64,000 bases of DNA, taken from Acidimicrobiales bacterium. GTDB lineage: Bacteria > Actinomycetota > Acidimicrobiia > Acidimicrobiales > MedAcidi-G1. Made by a program: the position numbers and the translations under genes. This document shows positions 1 through 9,245 of this stretch, piece by piece. The notes under the pieces were generated by a model. It did no database searches. It had not been told where the DNA came from and worked only from the letters and a program-made list of their open reading frames with translations. Positions within the stretch are counted from its first letter, which is position 1. Every line of letters begins with the position of its first letter. The stretch spans positions 1-64,000 of the forward strand of contig JAPKBH010000005.1 of assembly GCA_028823445.1 (NCBI GenBank), given 5' to 3'.

Positions 1-347
1 AAACAGCGGGCCATGCCGGCGCCGCGTACCAGTTCTTCCATTCGTTCGGGGTTGTCGGCCACGCTGACTGAGCCCACTTTTTTGAAACCGGTGGGGTAAC
101 CCATTTCGTGTTCGAGGCGGTGGTAAAGGTCGGCGCTGTATGCAGCCAAGCGGGTCATGTTGTGGGTGGCTCGGAGTTGCCCCACTAACCCGGCAGCGTG
201 CCAGGTGGTGCCACTGGTCAGGGTGTGGCGTTCTAAAAGGAGTACGTCGCTCCAACCTAATTCGGTGAGGTGGTAGGCAATGCTGGCCCCTACGATGCCT
301 CCACCGATGATTACTACTTGTGCTTGTTGAGGGAGTTCTTTTACCAA
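1..347 (-). CDS. FAD-dependent dimethylglycine/sarcosine dehydrogenase-like oxidoreductase (N-terminal part)
   Basis: The reverse strand encodes about 115 residues before running off the window edge. Near the start is a dinucleotide-binding GGGIVGAS motif with a hydrophobic strand before it, then a SGTTWHAAGL segment typical of the dimethylglycine/sarcosine dehydrogenase (DadA/SoxB-like) family. These enzymes oxidatively demethylate N-methyl amino acids using FAD. The first in-frame start is TTG at 347, shortly after an in-frame TGA, so the start is not firm. The gene is divergent from the aminotransferase across about 140 bp. The C-terminal folate-binding domains, which would fix the substrate, lie outside the window. 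Confidence 0.8.
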   Translation of the reverse strand, partial: MVKELPQQAQVVIIGGGIVGASIAYHLTELGWSDVLLLERHTLTSGTTWHAAGLVGQLRATHNMTRLAAYSADLYHRLEHEMGYPTGFKKVGSVSVADNPERMEELVRGAGMARC

Positions 348-489
348 ATTAGTGCCTCATGAATCTCGTGAGAATATTACCCTTGTGGTTAGAGGGAATA
401 TCAACTATGTTACTCGCTATAACAGAGGTGACCGGGGTCACGTTCTAAATCAAAACGATGCGCGCAGCATAGATCAACAAGGAAGTTTT

Positions 490-1860
490 GTGAATACCCA
501 ACGAGAACAAGCTCAGAAAAATTTGGTGCCTCACTTCACTAAAGGTGCGGCGTGGCGCAACGAAGGCCTCCCCATTTTTGATCGTGCCGAAGGGTGCTAC
601 CTCTGGGACACCGAAGGAAACCGTTATCTCGATGGCTTAGCAGGTCTGTTTTGCGTAAACATTGGCCATGGGCGTCCCGACCTCACTGCGGCCGCTGCGA
701 AGCAAATGGACAAACTTGCTTTCGCCACCAACTGGGGGTCAGCCCACCCGCCAGCTATAGAAGCTGCTTCCATGATTGCCGACTTTGCTCCCGGCGACCT
801 CTCTGAAGTCTTTTTCGTGAACTCTGGTTCCGAGGCCGTGGAATCTGCCATCAAATTTGCCCGCAACTACCACCTAGCCAACGGCGACGACGGCCGCTAC
901 AAAGTCATTGCCCGTAACTGGGCTTACCACGGCACCACTCTGGGGGCGCTGTCCGTCACCGCTATCCCAAAGTTCCGGGCCCCTTTCCTGCCCAACTTGT
1001 GGGACGGGGTACACCATGTGATCAACACCAACCAGTGCGACTCCCCAGAAGGCACCGCCGCCGCAGACCTCTCTTGTGTACAAGCCATTGAAGAAGCAAT
1101 TTTGGCTGAAGGCGCAGAAACGGTCTCCATGGTTATTGCCGAACCCATCCAAAACGGTGGAGGTGCCCTGGTTCCGCCTGACGGATACTGGCAAGAATTG
1201 CGTCGCATTTGCGATAAATACGGCGTGTTGCTGGTGGCCGATGAGGTGATCTGCGCCTTCGGGCGATTCGGTCACTGGTTTGCCAGCGATCGCCTGGGGG
1301 TAGTCCCCGACATGATTACCTTTGCCAAGGGAGTCACCTCGGCTTACCAACCACTCGGCGGGGTAGTGATTCGTGAAGAACTCATAAATACTATTTACGA
1401 CTCAGCTCAGGCCATCTACATGCACGGATCTACTTTTGGCGGGCATCCGGTAGCCACAGCAGTAGCGGTGGCCAACATGTCGGCCATGCGAGACGAAAAA
1501 ATCTTTGAACATGTCTTAGCGAACGAAGACATGTTCAACGACAAACTTCAAGGGCTCGTCGGCCAGCACCCTTGTGTTAAAGAAGTCCGGGGCGCCGGCT
1601 ACTTCTACGCCATTGAACTTTGTACAAACCGCCATAACGGTCAAGAGCTCAGCGAAACTCAGGCCGCCGGTTTGCAAGGAGGAATCCTTGGCGGGTTGGT
1701 GCGTCAAGAACGTATGACTATCCGTCCCGACGATCGGGGCTACACCGGGCTCACCATCTCTCCGCCGCTTATTGCTGACCAAACGGTCATCGACGACCTC
1801 GTTGAGCGCACCGATCGAGTTCTTACACAAACCACGGCCTGGCTCTCTAAAAATGCTTGA
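490..1860 (+). CDS. Class III PLP-dependent aminotransferase (omega-amino acid/taurine:pyruvate type)
   Basis: 456 residues, normal for class III aminotransferases. Visible family features are the N-terminal [15 protein letters not shown] segment, [16 protein letters not shown] (phosphate-binding region), an [10 protein letters not shown] strand and [14 protein letters not shown] containing the Schiff-base lysine, about K280. These enzymes transfer an amino group from an omega-amino acid, polyamine or taurine to pyruvate or another keto acid. The reading frame is open back to 352, but GTG 490 is chosen because GGAAG precedes it and the protein then starts at the usual place. It is followed 10 bp later by pta, which suggests taurine or a related C2 sulfonate as substrate. 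The substrate is inferred from context only. Confidence 0.85.
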   Translation: MNTQREQAQKNLVPHFTKGAAWRNEGLPIFDRAEGCYLWDTEGNRYLDGLAGLFCVNIGHGRPDLTAAAAKQMDKLAFATNWGSAHPPAIEAASMIADFAPGDLSEVFFVNSGSEAVESAIKFARNYHLANGDDGRYKVIARNWAYHGTTLGALSVTAIPKFRAPFLPNLWDGVHHVINTNQCDSPEGTAAADLSCVQAIEEAILAEGAETVSMVIAEPIQNGGGALVPPDGYWQELRRICDKYGVLLVADEVICAFGRFGHWFASDRLGVVPDMITFAKGVTSAYQPLGGVVIREELINTIYDSAQAIYMHGSTFGGHPVATAVAVANMSAMRDEKIFEHVLANEDMFNDKLQGLVGQHPCVKEVRGAGYFYAIELCTNRHNGQELSETQAAGLQGGILGGLVRQERMTIRPDDRGYTGLTISPPLIADQTVIDDLVERTDRVLTQTTAWLSKNA

Positions 1861-1870
1861 AGAGAGAACC

Positions 1871-2746
1871 ATGAACGAAGTTTGTAAAACTTGGTATGCC
1901 CGGGTGCGAGCGAATCCCCAGCGCATAGTGTTAGCCGACTTGGCCGACCCCCGAGGCCAAGCGGCGGCCCAGCGACTTACTGATGAAGGCCTTGCCGTGG
2001 TGGTCCCACCCAAGGTGAATGACCTTTTGGCACAACAGGCGGTAGCGGTAGGTCTTGACCCCAAGCAACCCGTGGTAGCGGCCACCTTGTTGTTGGCCGA
2101 TGGGCAAGCCGATGCCGTAGTAGCGGGCGCTACCTGCCCCACGGCCGATGTGTTGCGGGCCGGGTTGAGAATCTTAGGGGTGGCCCCCGAGTCTTCGGTG
2201 GTGAGTAGTTGTTTTTTGATGCTGCTGGCCAGTGGACAACTGGTGGCATTTGCCGACTGTGGGGTAATTCCCGACCCCACCGAAGAAGAATTAGCCGCTA
2301 TTGCCGTTGCTACGGCGCAAACTTTTGCTGAACTGACCGGTCTGGAACCTCGAGTGGCCATGCTGTCGTTTTCTACTAAAGGCAGTGCCCAACACCCCAA
2401 GGTTGACAAAGTGCGAGCCGCTACGGCCTTGGTACGGGCACAGCACCCAAGCCTTTTGATTGATGGCGAATTGCAGTTTGATGCTGCTTGGGTGCCTGAG
2501 GTAGCAGCCAGCAAAGCCCCGGGGTCTGCAGTGGCTGGGCAAGCCAACGTTATGGTGTTTCCTGACCTAGACAGCGCCAACTTGGCTTATAAAATCACCG
2601 AGCGTTTAGCCGGAGCTCGTGCCTTTGGCCCTTTATTACAGGGCCTCAATGGGGTGATGCATGACCTTTCTCGAGGTTGTACGGGCGGTGACATTGTCGA
2701 TGTGGCGGTTATCGCTAGTTGGCAAACTCTGGCCCGTCACCGCTGA
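1871..2746 (+). CDS. pta: Phosphate acetyltransferase (phosphotransacetylase family)
   Basis: 291 residues with the PTA/PTB fold signatures: [25 protein letters not shown] and [18 protein letters not shown] near the C-terminus. The length matches the short, single-domain Pta class rather than the long E. coli form with extra N-terminal domains. It interconverts acetyl phosphate plus CoA with acetyl-CoA plus phosphate in the cytoplasm. No acetate kinase gene is adjacent. The upstream gene is a class III aminotransferase, so acetyl phosphate could come from sulfoacetaldehyde acetyltransferase (Xsc) in taurine breakdown; Xsc is not in the window. ATG 1871 is chosen; the open frame extends upstream to 1772 but overlaps the aminotransferase. 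Confidence 0.85.
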   Translation: MNEVCKTWYARVRANPQRIVLADLADPRGQAAAQRLTDEGLAVVVPPKVNDLLAQQAVAVGLDPKQPVVAATLLLADGQADAVVAGATCPTADVLRAGLRILGVAPESSVVSSCFLMLLASGQLVAFADCGVIPDPTEEELAAIAVATAQTFAELTGLEPRVAMLSFSTKGSAQHPKVDKVRAATALVRAQHPSLLIDGELQFDAAWVPEVAASKAPGSAVAGQANVMVFPDLDSANLAYKITERLAGARAFGPLLQGLNGVMHDLSRGCTGGDIVDVAVIASWQTLARHR

Positions 2747-2748
2747 TC

Positions 2749-3546
2749 ATGTCTACTTCAGCCATTGCACTGGTCTTAGTTTCTGCGGTCTTGCATGCCG
2801 GCTGGAATGCTCGTTTACACAAGTTACCCGACCCGCAAGTGGTGATTGCTGTGAGTTACCTCAGCGTGGGGGTGGTTCTCTTGCCGGTAGCCATCACTAA
2901 TCCACCCAGTGGTGTGTGGTGGTTTGTTCTGGCTTCGATAGTTGCGCATGCTATTTATCAATGGATGCTGGGCTCGGCTTACGGTGAAGGAAGTTTGGGG
3001 GTGGCTTACCCCATTTCTCGAGGCACCGCTCCCTTGTTGGTGGGGATAGGCGGATGGATGCTGCTCGGCGAAAAGCCTTCGCCGTTTACGGCGGTTGGCT
3101 TAGTGGTGCTGGTTGCGGGCTTGTTGTTGTTAGCCGGGGTGGGCTGGCGTTTGGCCGAACGCCGAGCAGTAGTTATGGCTTTGATAAGTGGCTTAGCCAC
3201 CGTGGGGTACTCGCTTTTGGATGCTGAAGCGGTGGATCGCACCCACCCTTTGGGGTATTTGTCGGTCGTATCGGTAGTCGGTGCCACGGTGGTTTTGGTT
3301 TTACGTCGCCCATCTGTAGACCGCTTGCGCCAGGCTTTTGCCCCGGGGTTGCTGGTCGGGGTTGGCCAGGGTGGGGCCTACGGATTAATTCTGTTGGCTT
3401 TTCAGCGAGCCCAAGCAGGACAGGTCGCAGGTTTACGCCAGGTTTCGATTTTGTTGGGTGTTTTTTTGGCTGGCGAAGCCCTAGGACGGCGGGCCTGGTG
3501 GGGAGCGGCGCTGGTAGCCGGGGGAGCATTTCTTGTTGTTTGGTAA
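2749..3546 (+). CDS. EamA/DMT-superfamily transporter
   Basis: 265 residues made almost entirely of hydrophobic helices, about ten in number, in the two-fold repeat pattern of EamA drug/metabolite transporters. LGVAYPISRGTAPLLVGIGGWMLLGE is the typical end of repeat one, and the last helix of repeat two ends GGAFLVVW. It sits in the inner membrane and probably exports a small amine, amino acid or related metabolite; the substrate cannot be read from sequence. ATG 2749 lies 2 bp after the pta stop, so the two genes are probably co-transcribed. An open frame from 2719 would overlap pta. Confidence 0.8.
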   Translation: MSTSAIALVLVSAVLHAGWNARLHKLPDPQVVIAVSYLSVGVVLLPVAITNPPSGVWWFVLASIVAHAIYQWMLGSAYGEGSLGVAYPISRGTAPLLVGIGGWMLLGEKPSPFTAVGLVVLVAGLLLLAGVGWRLAERRAVVMALISGLATVGYSLLDAEAVDRTHPLGYLSVVSVVGATVVLVLRRPSVDRLRQAFAPGLLVGVGQGGAYGLILLAFQRAQAGQVAGLRQVSILLGVFLAGEALGRRAWWGAALVAGGAFLVVW

Positions 3547-3597
3547 AGCATTGCCCTCTAACTGGACAGTTATTGCTTCTAACGCTAAGGTGAACCT

Positions 3598-4188
3598 ATG
3601 AGCAGGCGGACCTTAGACAGTAAACAAGTCATTGACCAAGCGGCTACTTTGGCCGACCAAGAAGGTCTTGATTCAGTCACCTTGACCCGGGTAGCGGCAC
3701 AATTGGGGGTAAGGCAACCGGCGCTTTACCGCCACGTCGACGGGTTCGACGGGTTACTTAGGGCACTCGGACTACGAGCCCGAGAAATATTGGCCCACCG
3801 ATTAACTGACGCCGCAGTGGGCTTAGCCGGCGATGATGCTGTGCGGGCCATGGGCGCGGCTTGGCGGCAAATGGTAAAAGATCATCCTGGGCTCTACGCC
3901 GCCACCGATCGCTACCCCTGTGCCAACGACCCAGAACTCGAAGAAGCCGTTGAACGAGTAGTGCAAGTGCTGAGCCAGGCCTTAGCCGCTTACCGACTTA
4001 ACGCCGACGAACGGGTCCACACCGCCCGGTCGCTACGCAGCGCTTTTCACGGGTTCTCTCACTTGGAATCCGGTGACGGGCACCCCCATCCCCAAGACCT
4101 CGACGACAGCTTCGACCATCTTTTAGATCTTTTATGTGCCGGCATTTCCCGGCTTGAACCCGCAACTCAACAACCAGTAAGCGTTTAA
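3598..4188 (+). CDS. TetR/AcrR family transcriptional regulator (WHG-type C-terminal domain)
   Basis: 196 residues. Residues 10-50 form the TetR helix-turn-helix, with VTLTRVAAQLGVRQPALYRHV as the recognition region. The C-terminal half, with WRQMVKDHPGLYAATDR and a FHGFSHLE helix, resembles the ligand-binding domain of the WHG subfamily. It would act as a dimeric, ligand-released repressor. An AAGGTG ribosome site lies about 6 bp before ATG 3598. It ends 9 bp before the ferredoxin-membrane fusion gene, so it is likely to be in the same operon and to control the molybdopterin oxidoreductase system. The inducer is unknown. Confidence 0.85.
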   Translation: MSRRTLDSKQVIDQAATLADQEGLDSVTLTRVAAQLGVRQPALYRHVDGFDGLLRALGLRAREILAHRLTDAAVGLAGDDAVRAMGAAWRQMVKDHPGLYAATDRYPCANDPELEEAVERVVQVLSQALAAYRLNADERVHTARSLRSAFHGFSHLESGDGHPHPQDLDDSFDHLLDLLCAGISRLEPATQQPVSV

Positions 4189-4197
4189 GACTTTCTT

Positions 4198-5739
4198 ATG
4201 ACACGACTCGGCTTTGTTCTTGACTCCGGTAGTTGCATTGGCTGTCATGCCTGCACCGTGGCGTGCAAAAGCGAACACGAAGTGCCCCTCGGGGTTAACC
4301 GCACTTGGTTGAAATATGTAGAAACCGGCAGCCATCCCCAGACCGACCGCCATTTCTCGGTCATGCGCTGCAACCACTGCGAAGATGCACCGTGTATGTC
4401 TATATGCCCCACCAACGCACTCTTTCGCGCCGACAACGGTGTGGTGGACTTCGATGATGACAATTGCATCGGCTGTAAAGCGTGCATGAATGCTTGCCCC
4501 TACGATGCGCTTTATATCCACCCGGAAACCATGACGGCCCACAAATGCAATTTCTGCAATCACCGGGTAACCGAGGGTTTAGAACCAGCCTGTGTGGTGG
4601 TGTGCCCCACCCAAGCCATTCGGGTGGGCGACCTCGACGACCCCACCTCAGAACTCGCGCAACTGCATGCTTCCGGCGAAGGCCTGGTGCGATCCCCTGA
4701 ACAAAACACCAACCCGCGGGTAATTTACAAAAACGCCAACCCGGCTTCGCTTGACCCGTTGGCCTCCTTTATTGCCAACGACGGGATGATTTGGGCGGAC
4801 ACCACCCCAGGCCACCCCACCGCCACTCCGGTGGCTTTAGGGGCCGCCCCGAAACGAGATGATGGCCAAGAAATGGCCCGCACCACTTACACCACCGCCC
4901 ACTCGCTTACTTGGGGCAACAAAGTAGCGGGCTACCTCGTTACCAAAGCAGTAGCCGCCGGAACCATGATGATGGCCGCCTTGCTGACCGTACTGGGGCA
5001 CGGCGACAGCCAAGCAGTGGTTGGAGTAGTTCCCCCCATGCTGGCCGGCGCCTTGCTGGCTTTGACCGGGGTTTTATTGGTCGCCGACCTTAAACAACCC
5101 GGGCGCTTCTACTACCTCATTACCCGCGGCAACTGGGAATCTTGGCTGGTAAAAGGGGCTTACCTTTTAGGTGGTTTTGCTGCCCTCACCGCCGCTTGGT
5201 GGATCGTTGGCCTCACCGACACCGGGAGTGTGCTTCCTTGGCTGGTAGCCCCTACCGTGCTGCTGGCTTTAGCCACCGCCGGTTATACCGCTTACCTTTT
5301 TGGCCAATGCGAAGGTCGCGACCTTTGGCAAGAGCCCATCTTGTTGCCCATCTTGTTGTGGCAAACCGTGGTGGGCGGCGGGGCCGCCTACATGCTGATG
5401 GCCTTAGTTATGGATGTTCCCGAAGCGGCAACCCTACAGTGGGTGTTCTTGGCTGGCCTGGTCGCCAACGCTCTCTTGGTGGCCGTTGAGACTCGCGGCA
5501 AACACAGTCGACATGTCACCATGGCAATTGCCGACCTCACCCAAGGCGGTCAAAAAGGGCTATTTAAAATCTGGGTTTTCGCTGGAATAGCCGCCCCGGT
5601 TGCTCTACTTTTGGTGGCGCTATTGCTGGGCGGTAACGGAACTATCCCCGCTGCTTTGGCTGGTGCTTCTGCTCTTGGCGGCCTGCTGGCTTACGAAAAC
5701 GCTTACGTTCGGGCCGGGCAATCGGTCCCCTTATCATGA
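4198..5739 (+). CDS. Fused 4Fe-4S ferredoxin (DmsB/PsrB-like) and NrfD/PsrC-like membrane subunit
   Basis: 513 residues with two parts. Residues 1-170 hold four cysteine clusters of the DmsB/PsrB type: CIGCHACTVAC, CNHCEDAPCMSICP, CIGCKACMNACP and CNFC...CVVVCP, enough for four [4Fe-4S] clusters. Residues about 240-510 are eight or so transmembrane helices with LKQPGRFYYLITRGNWESWLVKGAYLL, a signature close to NrfD/PsrC quinone-interacting subunits. Normally these are two separate proteins; here they are one chain. It would carry electrons between the adjacent molybdenum subunit and the membrane quinone pool. No Tat or Sec signal precedes the ferredoxin, so the clusters probably face the cytoplasm. 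It is followed 13 bp later by the catalytic gene. Confidence 0.85.
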   Translation: MTRLGFVLDSGSCIGCHACTVACKSEHEVPLGVNRTWLKYVETGSHPQTDRHFSVMRCNHCEDAPCMSICPTNALFRADNGVVDFDDDNCIGCKACMNACPYDALYIHPETMTAHKCNFCNHRVTEGLEPACVVVCPTQAIRVGDLDDPTSELAQLHASGEGLVRSPEQNTNPRVIYKNANPASLDPLASFIANDGMIWADTTPGHPTATPVALGAAPKRDDGQEMARTTYTTAHSLTWGNKVAGYLVTKAVAAGTMMMAALLTVLGHGDSQAVVGVVPPMLAGALLALTGVLLVADLKQPGRFYYLITRGNWESWLVKGAYLLGGFAALTAAWWIVGLTDTGSVLPWLVAPTVLLALATAGYTAYLFGQCEGRDLWQEPILLPILLWQTVVGGGAAYMLMALVMDVPEAATLQWVFLAGLVANALLVAVETRGKHSRHVTMAIADLTQGGQKGLFKIWVFAGIAAPVALLLVALLLGGNGTIPAALAGASALGGLLAYENAYVRAGQSVPLS

Positions 5740-5752
5740 GAAGGAATAAGTC

Positions 5753-8575
5753 ATGACAGAGGAAACCCCCATACTGCAGAGTTACCCACCCGAAGAACAA
5801 TGGGACGACTTCGAAGCTCTCGACGCTAAGTCATGGCCCAAAAAAGTCAAACGAAAGTTTCGTTTAGTACCCACCACTTGTTTCAATTGCGAAGCAACCT
5901 GTGGCCTTTTGGCGTGGGTAGATAAAGACTCCGGCAAGATCGCCAAGTTTGAAGGCAACCCGGTGCACCCCGCTAGCCGGGGGCGCAACTGCGCCAAAGG
6001 CCCGGCCACCATTAACCAGGTCGAAGACCCCGAACGCATTTTGCACCCCATGAAACGGGTCGGCGCACGAGGCGAGGGCCTTTGGGAACAAATCACCTGG
6101 GACCAAGCCCTAGACGAAATAGGCGACCGTATAGGCAAAGCTTTTCGGGAAGAACGCAAACACGAGGTCATGTACCACGTGGGGCGCATGGGCGACGACA
6201 GTTACATGGAACGGGTCTTGCATGCTTGGGGCATTGACGGCCACAACAGCCACACCAATATTTGTTCCAGCGGGGCCCGAGTGGGCTACGCCACCTGGAT
6301 GGGCTTCGACCGGCCATCCGCCGACTTTGCTAACGCCAAGGTGATCTTTCTCATTTCCTCACACCTTGAAGCAGGCCACTACTTCAACCCCCACGCCCAA
6401 CGCATCATGGAAGGCAAAGAAGCAGGCGCCACCATTATCTGTATTGACCCCCGGTTGTCTAACACGGCCTCCCACGCCGACCACTGGTTCTCGGCTTGGC
6501 CAGGCACCGAAGCATTCTTGTTGCTGGCCATCGCCCGGATACTTGTAGAAAACAACACCTGGGACCAAGAGTTCTTCGAACGCTGGGTCAACTGGGAAAC
6601 CTTTCTCACTGCGGATCGCCCCGACCTTGAACCAGTGTTCAGCAACGTCGGCCCGGCACTTTTAGAACTTTACGCCGAATACACGCCAGCGGCGGCCGCC
6701 GAAATGTGCGGCATCGACGAAGACCAACTCCGTGAGGTCGCTCGGGTCATCGGCGAAGGCCTAGGCGGTTTCGCCTCGCACACCTGGCGGGCCGCTTCAG
6801 CCGGCAACGAAGGCGGCTGGCAAGTATCACGCTGCTTGCAGTTCCTTAACGTGTTAACAGGCAGCGTGGGCACCGAAGGCGGAACCAACGCCAACGGTTG
6901 GAACAAGTTCATACCCGTAACCCCCATACACCCCGAGCCCCAAGGCGAATGGAACGACCTGACCTGGCCAGCCGAGTACCCCTTGGCTCACCACGAAATG
7001 TCTATTTTGTTGCCCCACTTTTTAAAGAGCGGCCGCGGCTACATCGACACCTATTTCTCTCGGGTCTATAACCCTATTTGGACCAACCCCGATGGGTTTA
7101 CTTGGCTTGAGGTGCTTTCCGACCCAGAAAAAGTCGGCTGCCATATCGCCCTCACCCCCACCTGGAACGAATCAGCTTGGTTCGCCGACTACGTGCTGCC
7201 CATGGGTATCGCCTCCGAACGCCATGATGTCTCGAGTTTCGAAACCCACAACGGCCGGTGGATTGGGTTTCGCCAACCCGTCATGCGCCGCCACGCCGAA
7301 CTGGAAGGCCAAAAAGTTGAACGCACCCACGAAACCAACCCGGGCGAAGTGTGGGAAGAACAAGAATTTTGGATCGACTTGTCTTGGCGCATCGACCCTG
7401 ACGGTTCGTTAGGTATTCGCCAACAATTCGAAAGCCCCGACAACCCGGGCCAACCATTAACCATCGACGAGTACTACACCATGTTGTTTGAAAACTCGGT
7501 GCCTGGTTTGCCCGAAGCAGCCCAAGCCGAAGGCATGACCGCTTTGGAATATATGCGCACCAAAGGGGCATTCGCCATTGACGGAGACCAATACAAGGTT
7601 TACGAGCGGGCGGTCGCTGACGCAGATTTAGCGGGCGCCGAAAAAGATGATGCAGGAGTATGGCGTAAACCCGGCACCGCTGGGTCCTACGAAAACCTCG
7701 AAGATATCCAAGGCCACATGCCCTTTATCGGCGACGGATCACCAGCGGTAGAGATCGACGGCGAAGCCAAATTTGGTTTTCCCACTCCATCGAAAAAACT
7801 GGAGTTTTTTTCGGAAACCATGCGGGACTGGGGCTGGCCCGAATATTCCACCCCGACCTTCATTAAAAGCCAAGTGCACTGGCAAGACCTGGACTTCACC
7901 GCGGGAGAACGCATATTGGTGCCCACCTTTCGTATCCCTACGCTTATTCACACGCGCAGTGGCAACTCGCAGTGGCTCAACGAAATCAGCCACCGCCACC
8001 CGTTGTGGCTCCACCCCAGCGACGCCGAAAAACTCAACATCGAAGAAAACGGTTTGGTGCGTATTACCACCCGCATCGGCCACTTTGTTATTAGCGCCTG
8101 GCGTACTGAAGGCATTCGCCCCGGCGTAGTTGCCGCCAGCCACCACATGGGGCGCTGGCGCCTCGACGAAGACAAAGCCCGCTCCTGGGGGGCTGGCAAA
8201 GCCAGCATCGACCAAGACGATGACGGCCGCTGGCGTTTGCGGCGCCAACACGGCAACGAACCTTACGACAGCAACGAACCCGATACCGGTCGCATCTGGT
8301 GGTCCGATACCGGTGTGCACCAAAACTTGACCTTCCCGGTGCAACCCGACCCCATTAGTGGCATGCATTGCTGGCTACAACGAGTCACCGTCGGCCCCGC
8401 CCAACCGGGCGACGAATACGGTGACGTGGTGGTGGACACCGACGCTTCGCACGCCATCTACGAAGAATGGATGGCCAAAACTCGCCCCGGGCCGGGCCCC
8501 GACGGGTTGAGACGACCACTATGGTTCGCTCGCCCAGTTAAACCCCAGGCCACCGCTTACCGCTCAGAGGGTTAA
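5753..8575 (+). CDS. Molybdopterin (bis-MGD) oxidoreductase, DMSO reductase superfamily, catalytic subunit
   Basis: 940 residues. The N-terminal [4Fe-4S] site is C-x2-C-x3-C (TTCFNCEATCG, residues about 42-50) with the fourth cysteine in GRNCAKG. NICSSGARVG around residue 165 supplies a likely cysteine ligand to Mo or W. The C-terminal molybdopterin-dinucleotide-binding domain includes ILVPTFRIPTLIHTRSGN and NGLVRITTRIG. This class includes formate dehydrogenase, polysulfide/thiosulfate reductase and related enzymes; the reaction here cannot be fixed. There is no twin-arginine signal, so a cytoplasmic location is inferred, matching its partner. The frame carries no internal TGA, so it is not a selenoprotein. 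Start ATG 5753 has AAGGAATA upstream. Confidence 0.85.
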   Translation: MTEETPILQSYPPEEQWDDFEALDAKSWPKKVKRKFRLVPTTCFNCEATCGLLAWVDKDSGKIAKFEGNPVHPASRGRNCAKGPATINQVEDPERILHPMKRVGARGEGLWEQITWDQALDEIGDRIGKAFREERKHEVMYHVGRMGDDSYMERVLHAWGIDGHNSHTNICSSGARVGYATWMGFDRPSADFANAKVIFLISSHLEAGHYFNPHAQRIMEGKEAGATIICIDPRLSNTASHADHWFSAWPGTEAFLLLAIARILVENNTWDQEFFERWVNWETFLTADRPDLEPVFSNVGPALLELYAEYTPAAAAEMCGIDEDQLREVARVIGEGLGGFASHTWRAASAGNEGGWQVSRCLQFLNVLTGSVGTEGGTNANGWNKFIPVTPIHPEPQGEWNDLTWPAEYPLAHHEMSILLPHFLKSGRGYIDTYFSRVYNPIWTNPDGFTWLEVLSDPEKVGCHIALTPTWNESAWFADYVLPMGIASERHDVSSFETHNGRWIGFRQPVMRRHAELEGQKVERTHETNPGEVWEEQEFWIDLSWRIDPDGSLGIRQQFESPDNPGQPLTIDEYYTMLFENSVPGLPEAAQAEGMTALEYMRTKGAFAIDGDQYKVYERAVADADLAGAEKDDAGVWRKPGTAGSYENLEDIQGHMPFIGDGSPAVEIDGEAKFGFPTPSKKLEFFSETMRDWGWPEYSTPTFIKSQVHWQDLDFTAGERILVPTFRIPTLIHTRSGNSQWLNEISHRHPLWLHPSDAEKLNIEENGLVRITTRIGHFVISAWRTEGIRPGVVAASHHMGRWRLDEDKARSWGAGKASIDQDDDGRWRLRRQHGNEPYDSNEPDTGRIWWSDTGVHQNLTFPVQPDPISGMHCWLQRVTVGPAQPGDEYGDVVVDTDASHAIYEEWMAKTRPGPGPDGLRRPLWFARPVKPQATAYRSEG

Positions 8576-8580
8576 CGCCA

Positions 8581-8610
8581 AACGGCCTCGGCTTTTACAC
8601 CGAGACCGTT
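8581..8610. terminator. Hairpin at the end of the molybdopterin oxidoreductase gene
   Basis: An 11-bp arm AACGGCCTCGG and CCGAGACCGTT can pair with one mismatch around an 8-nt loop. It starts 5 bp after the stop codon and precedes the oppositely oriented tRNA-Ser, so it may end transcripts from either side. No clear T-run follows, so intrinsic termination is uncertain. Confidence 0.5.
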
Positions 8611-8619
8611 CGATAACCC

Positions 8620-8709
8620 TGGCGGAAGGTATGGGATTTGAACCCATGGTGACCCTAAGGCCACAACAGTTTTCGAGACTGCCCCATTCGTCCGCTCTGG
8701 CAACCTTCC
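8620..8709 (-). tRNA. tRNA-Ser (anticodon CGA)
   Basis: Reading the reverse strand, a 7-bp acceptor stem GGAAGGT/ACCTTCC closes the cloverleaf. The anticodon stem-loop has loop CTCGAAA, giving anticodon CGA (codon UCG). A long serine-type variable arm and a GGTTCAAATCC T-loop follow. The discriminator base is G and the terminal CCA is encoded (8620-8622). It points away from the other RNA genes, towards the oxidoreductase gene. Confidence 0.95.
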
Positions 8710-8748
8710 ACCAGCGAGGCTAGCCACCTTGGCCGCAGTGCCCAACGG

Positions 8749-9201
8749 TTAAGGCTGGCGTAGTTGATTAAAGAAAGTAGCCAGTAGAGCGGCACAGGCT
8801 TCGGCTTGCACCCCGCCGGTTACCGGAAACTCATGATTTAGCCGCGGGTCGGCCCCCACGTGAAGCAGCGAACCCAAAGCACCTGCCTCCATGTTGGCTG
8901 CCCCAAAGACCACTCGGCCAATGCGTGACGCCCAGGCCGCCCCGGCACACATGGGGCAAGGCTCCAAAGTAACCACCAAGGTGGCCTCTGCTAAACGCCA
9001 GTCGTCTTGATGTTGGGCGGCTCGGCGGAGAGCCAGTACCTCGGCGTGCGCAGTGGGGTCATTACTGGCTTGCCGTTCGTTGTGGCCTGCCCCGATGATT
9101 TCCCCGTTTACTGCTACCACGGCGCCAATAGGAACCTCGCCGACTGCGAAAGCTTTTTGGGCTTGTTCAAGGGCGGCGGTCATTAACTGGTGGTCGTTCA
9201 C
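8749..9201 (-). CDS. tadA: tRNA-specific adenosine deaminase TadA
   Basis: 150 residues with the cytidine/deoxycytidylate deaminase fold: TAHAEVLALRRAA supplies the zinc-binding histidine and the catalytic glutamate, and EPCPMCAGAA supplies the two zinc cysteines. TadA converts A34 to inosine in tRNA-Arg(ACG). GTG 9201 gives an N-terminus (VNDHQLMTAALEQA) that fits the family. ATG 9183 is an alternative with AAGGTG 15 nt upstream. The open frame runs further back to 9351, but that extension lies within the SRP RNA gene and is not coding. Clustering with tRNA-Ser, SRP RNA and dnaX is common in Actinobacteria. Confidence 0.93.
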   Translation of the reverse strand: MNDHQLMTAALEQAQKAFAVGEVPIGAVVAVNGEIIGAGHNERQASNDPTAHAEVLALRRAAQHQDDWRLAEATLVVTLEPCPMCAGAAWASRIGRVVFGAANMEAGALGSLLHVGADPRLNHEFPVTGGVQAEACAALLATFFNQLRQP

Positions 9202-9245
9202 CTTGCGCAGGTTAGACCCAAAAAGAGCGACACCCGTTCTGAGGA

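Noticed and set aside
1516..2580. A 354-residue open frame on the reverse strand across the aminotransferase and pta genes.
   Set aside because: Its translation has no domain-like order and is an antisense shadow of two clear genes. Similar long shadows at 10298-11038 and 44719-45684 are rejected for the same reason.
5753..8575. Possible selenocysteine in the Mo-oxidoreductase, given selA/selB and tRNA-Sec.
   Set aside because: The reading frame has no internal TGA and the likely metal ligand is encoded by a cysteine codon.
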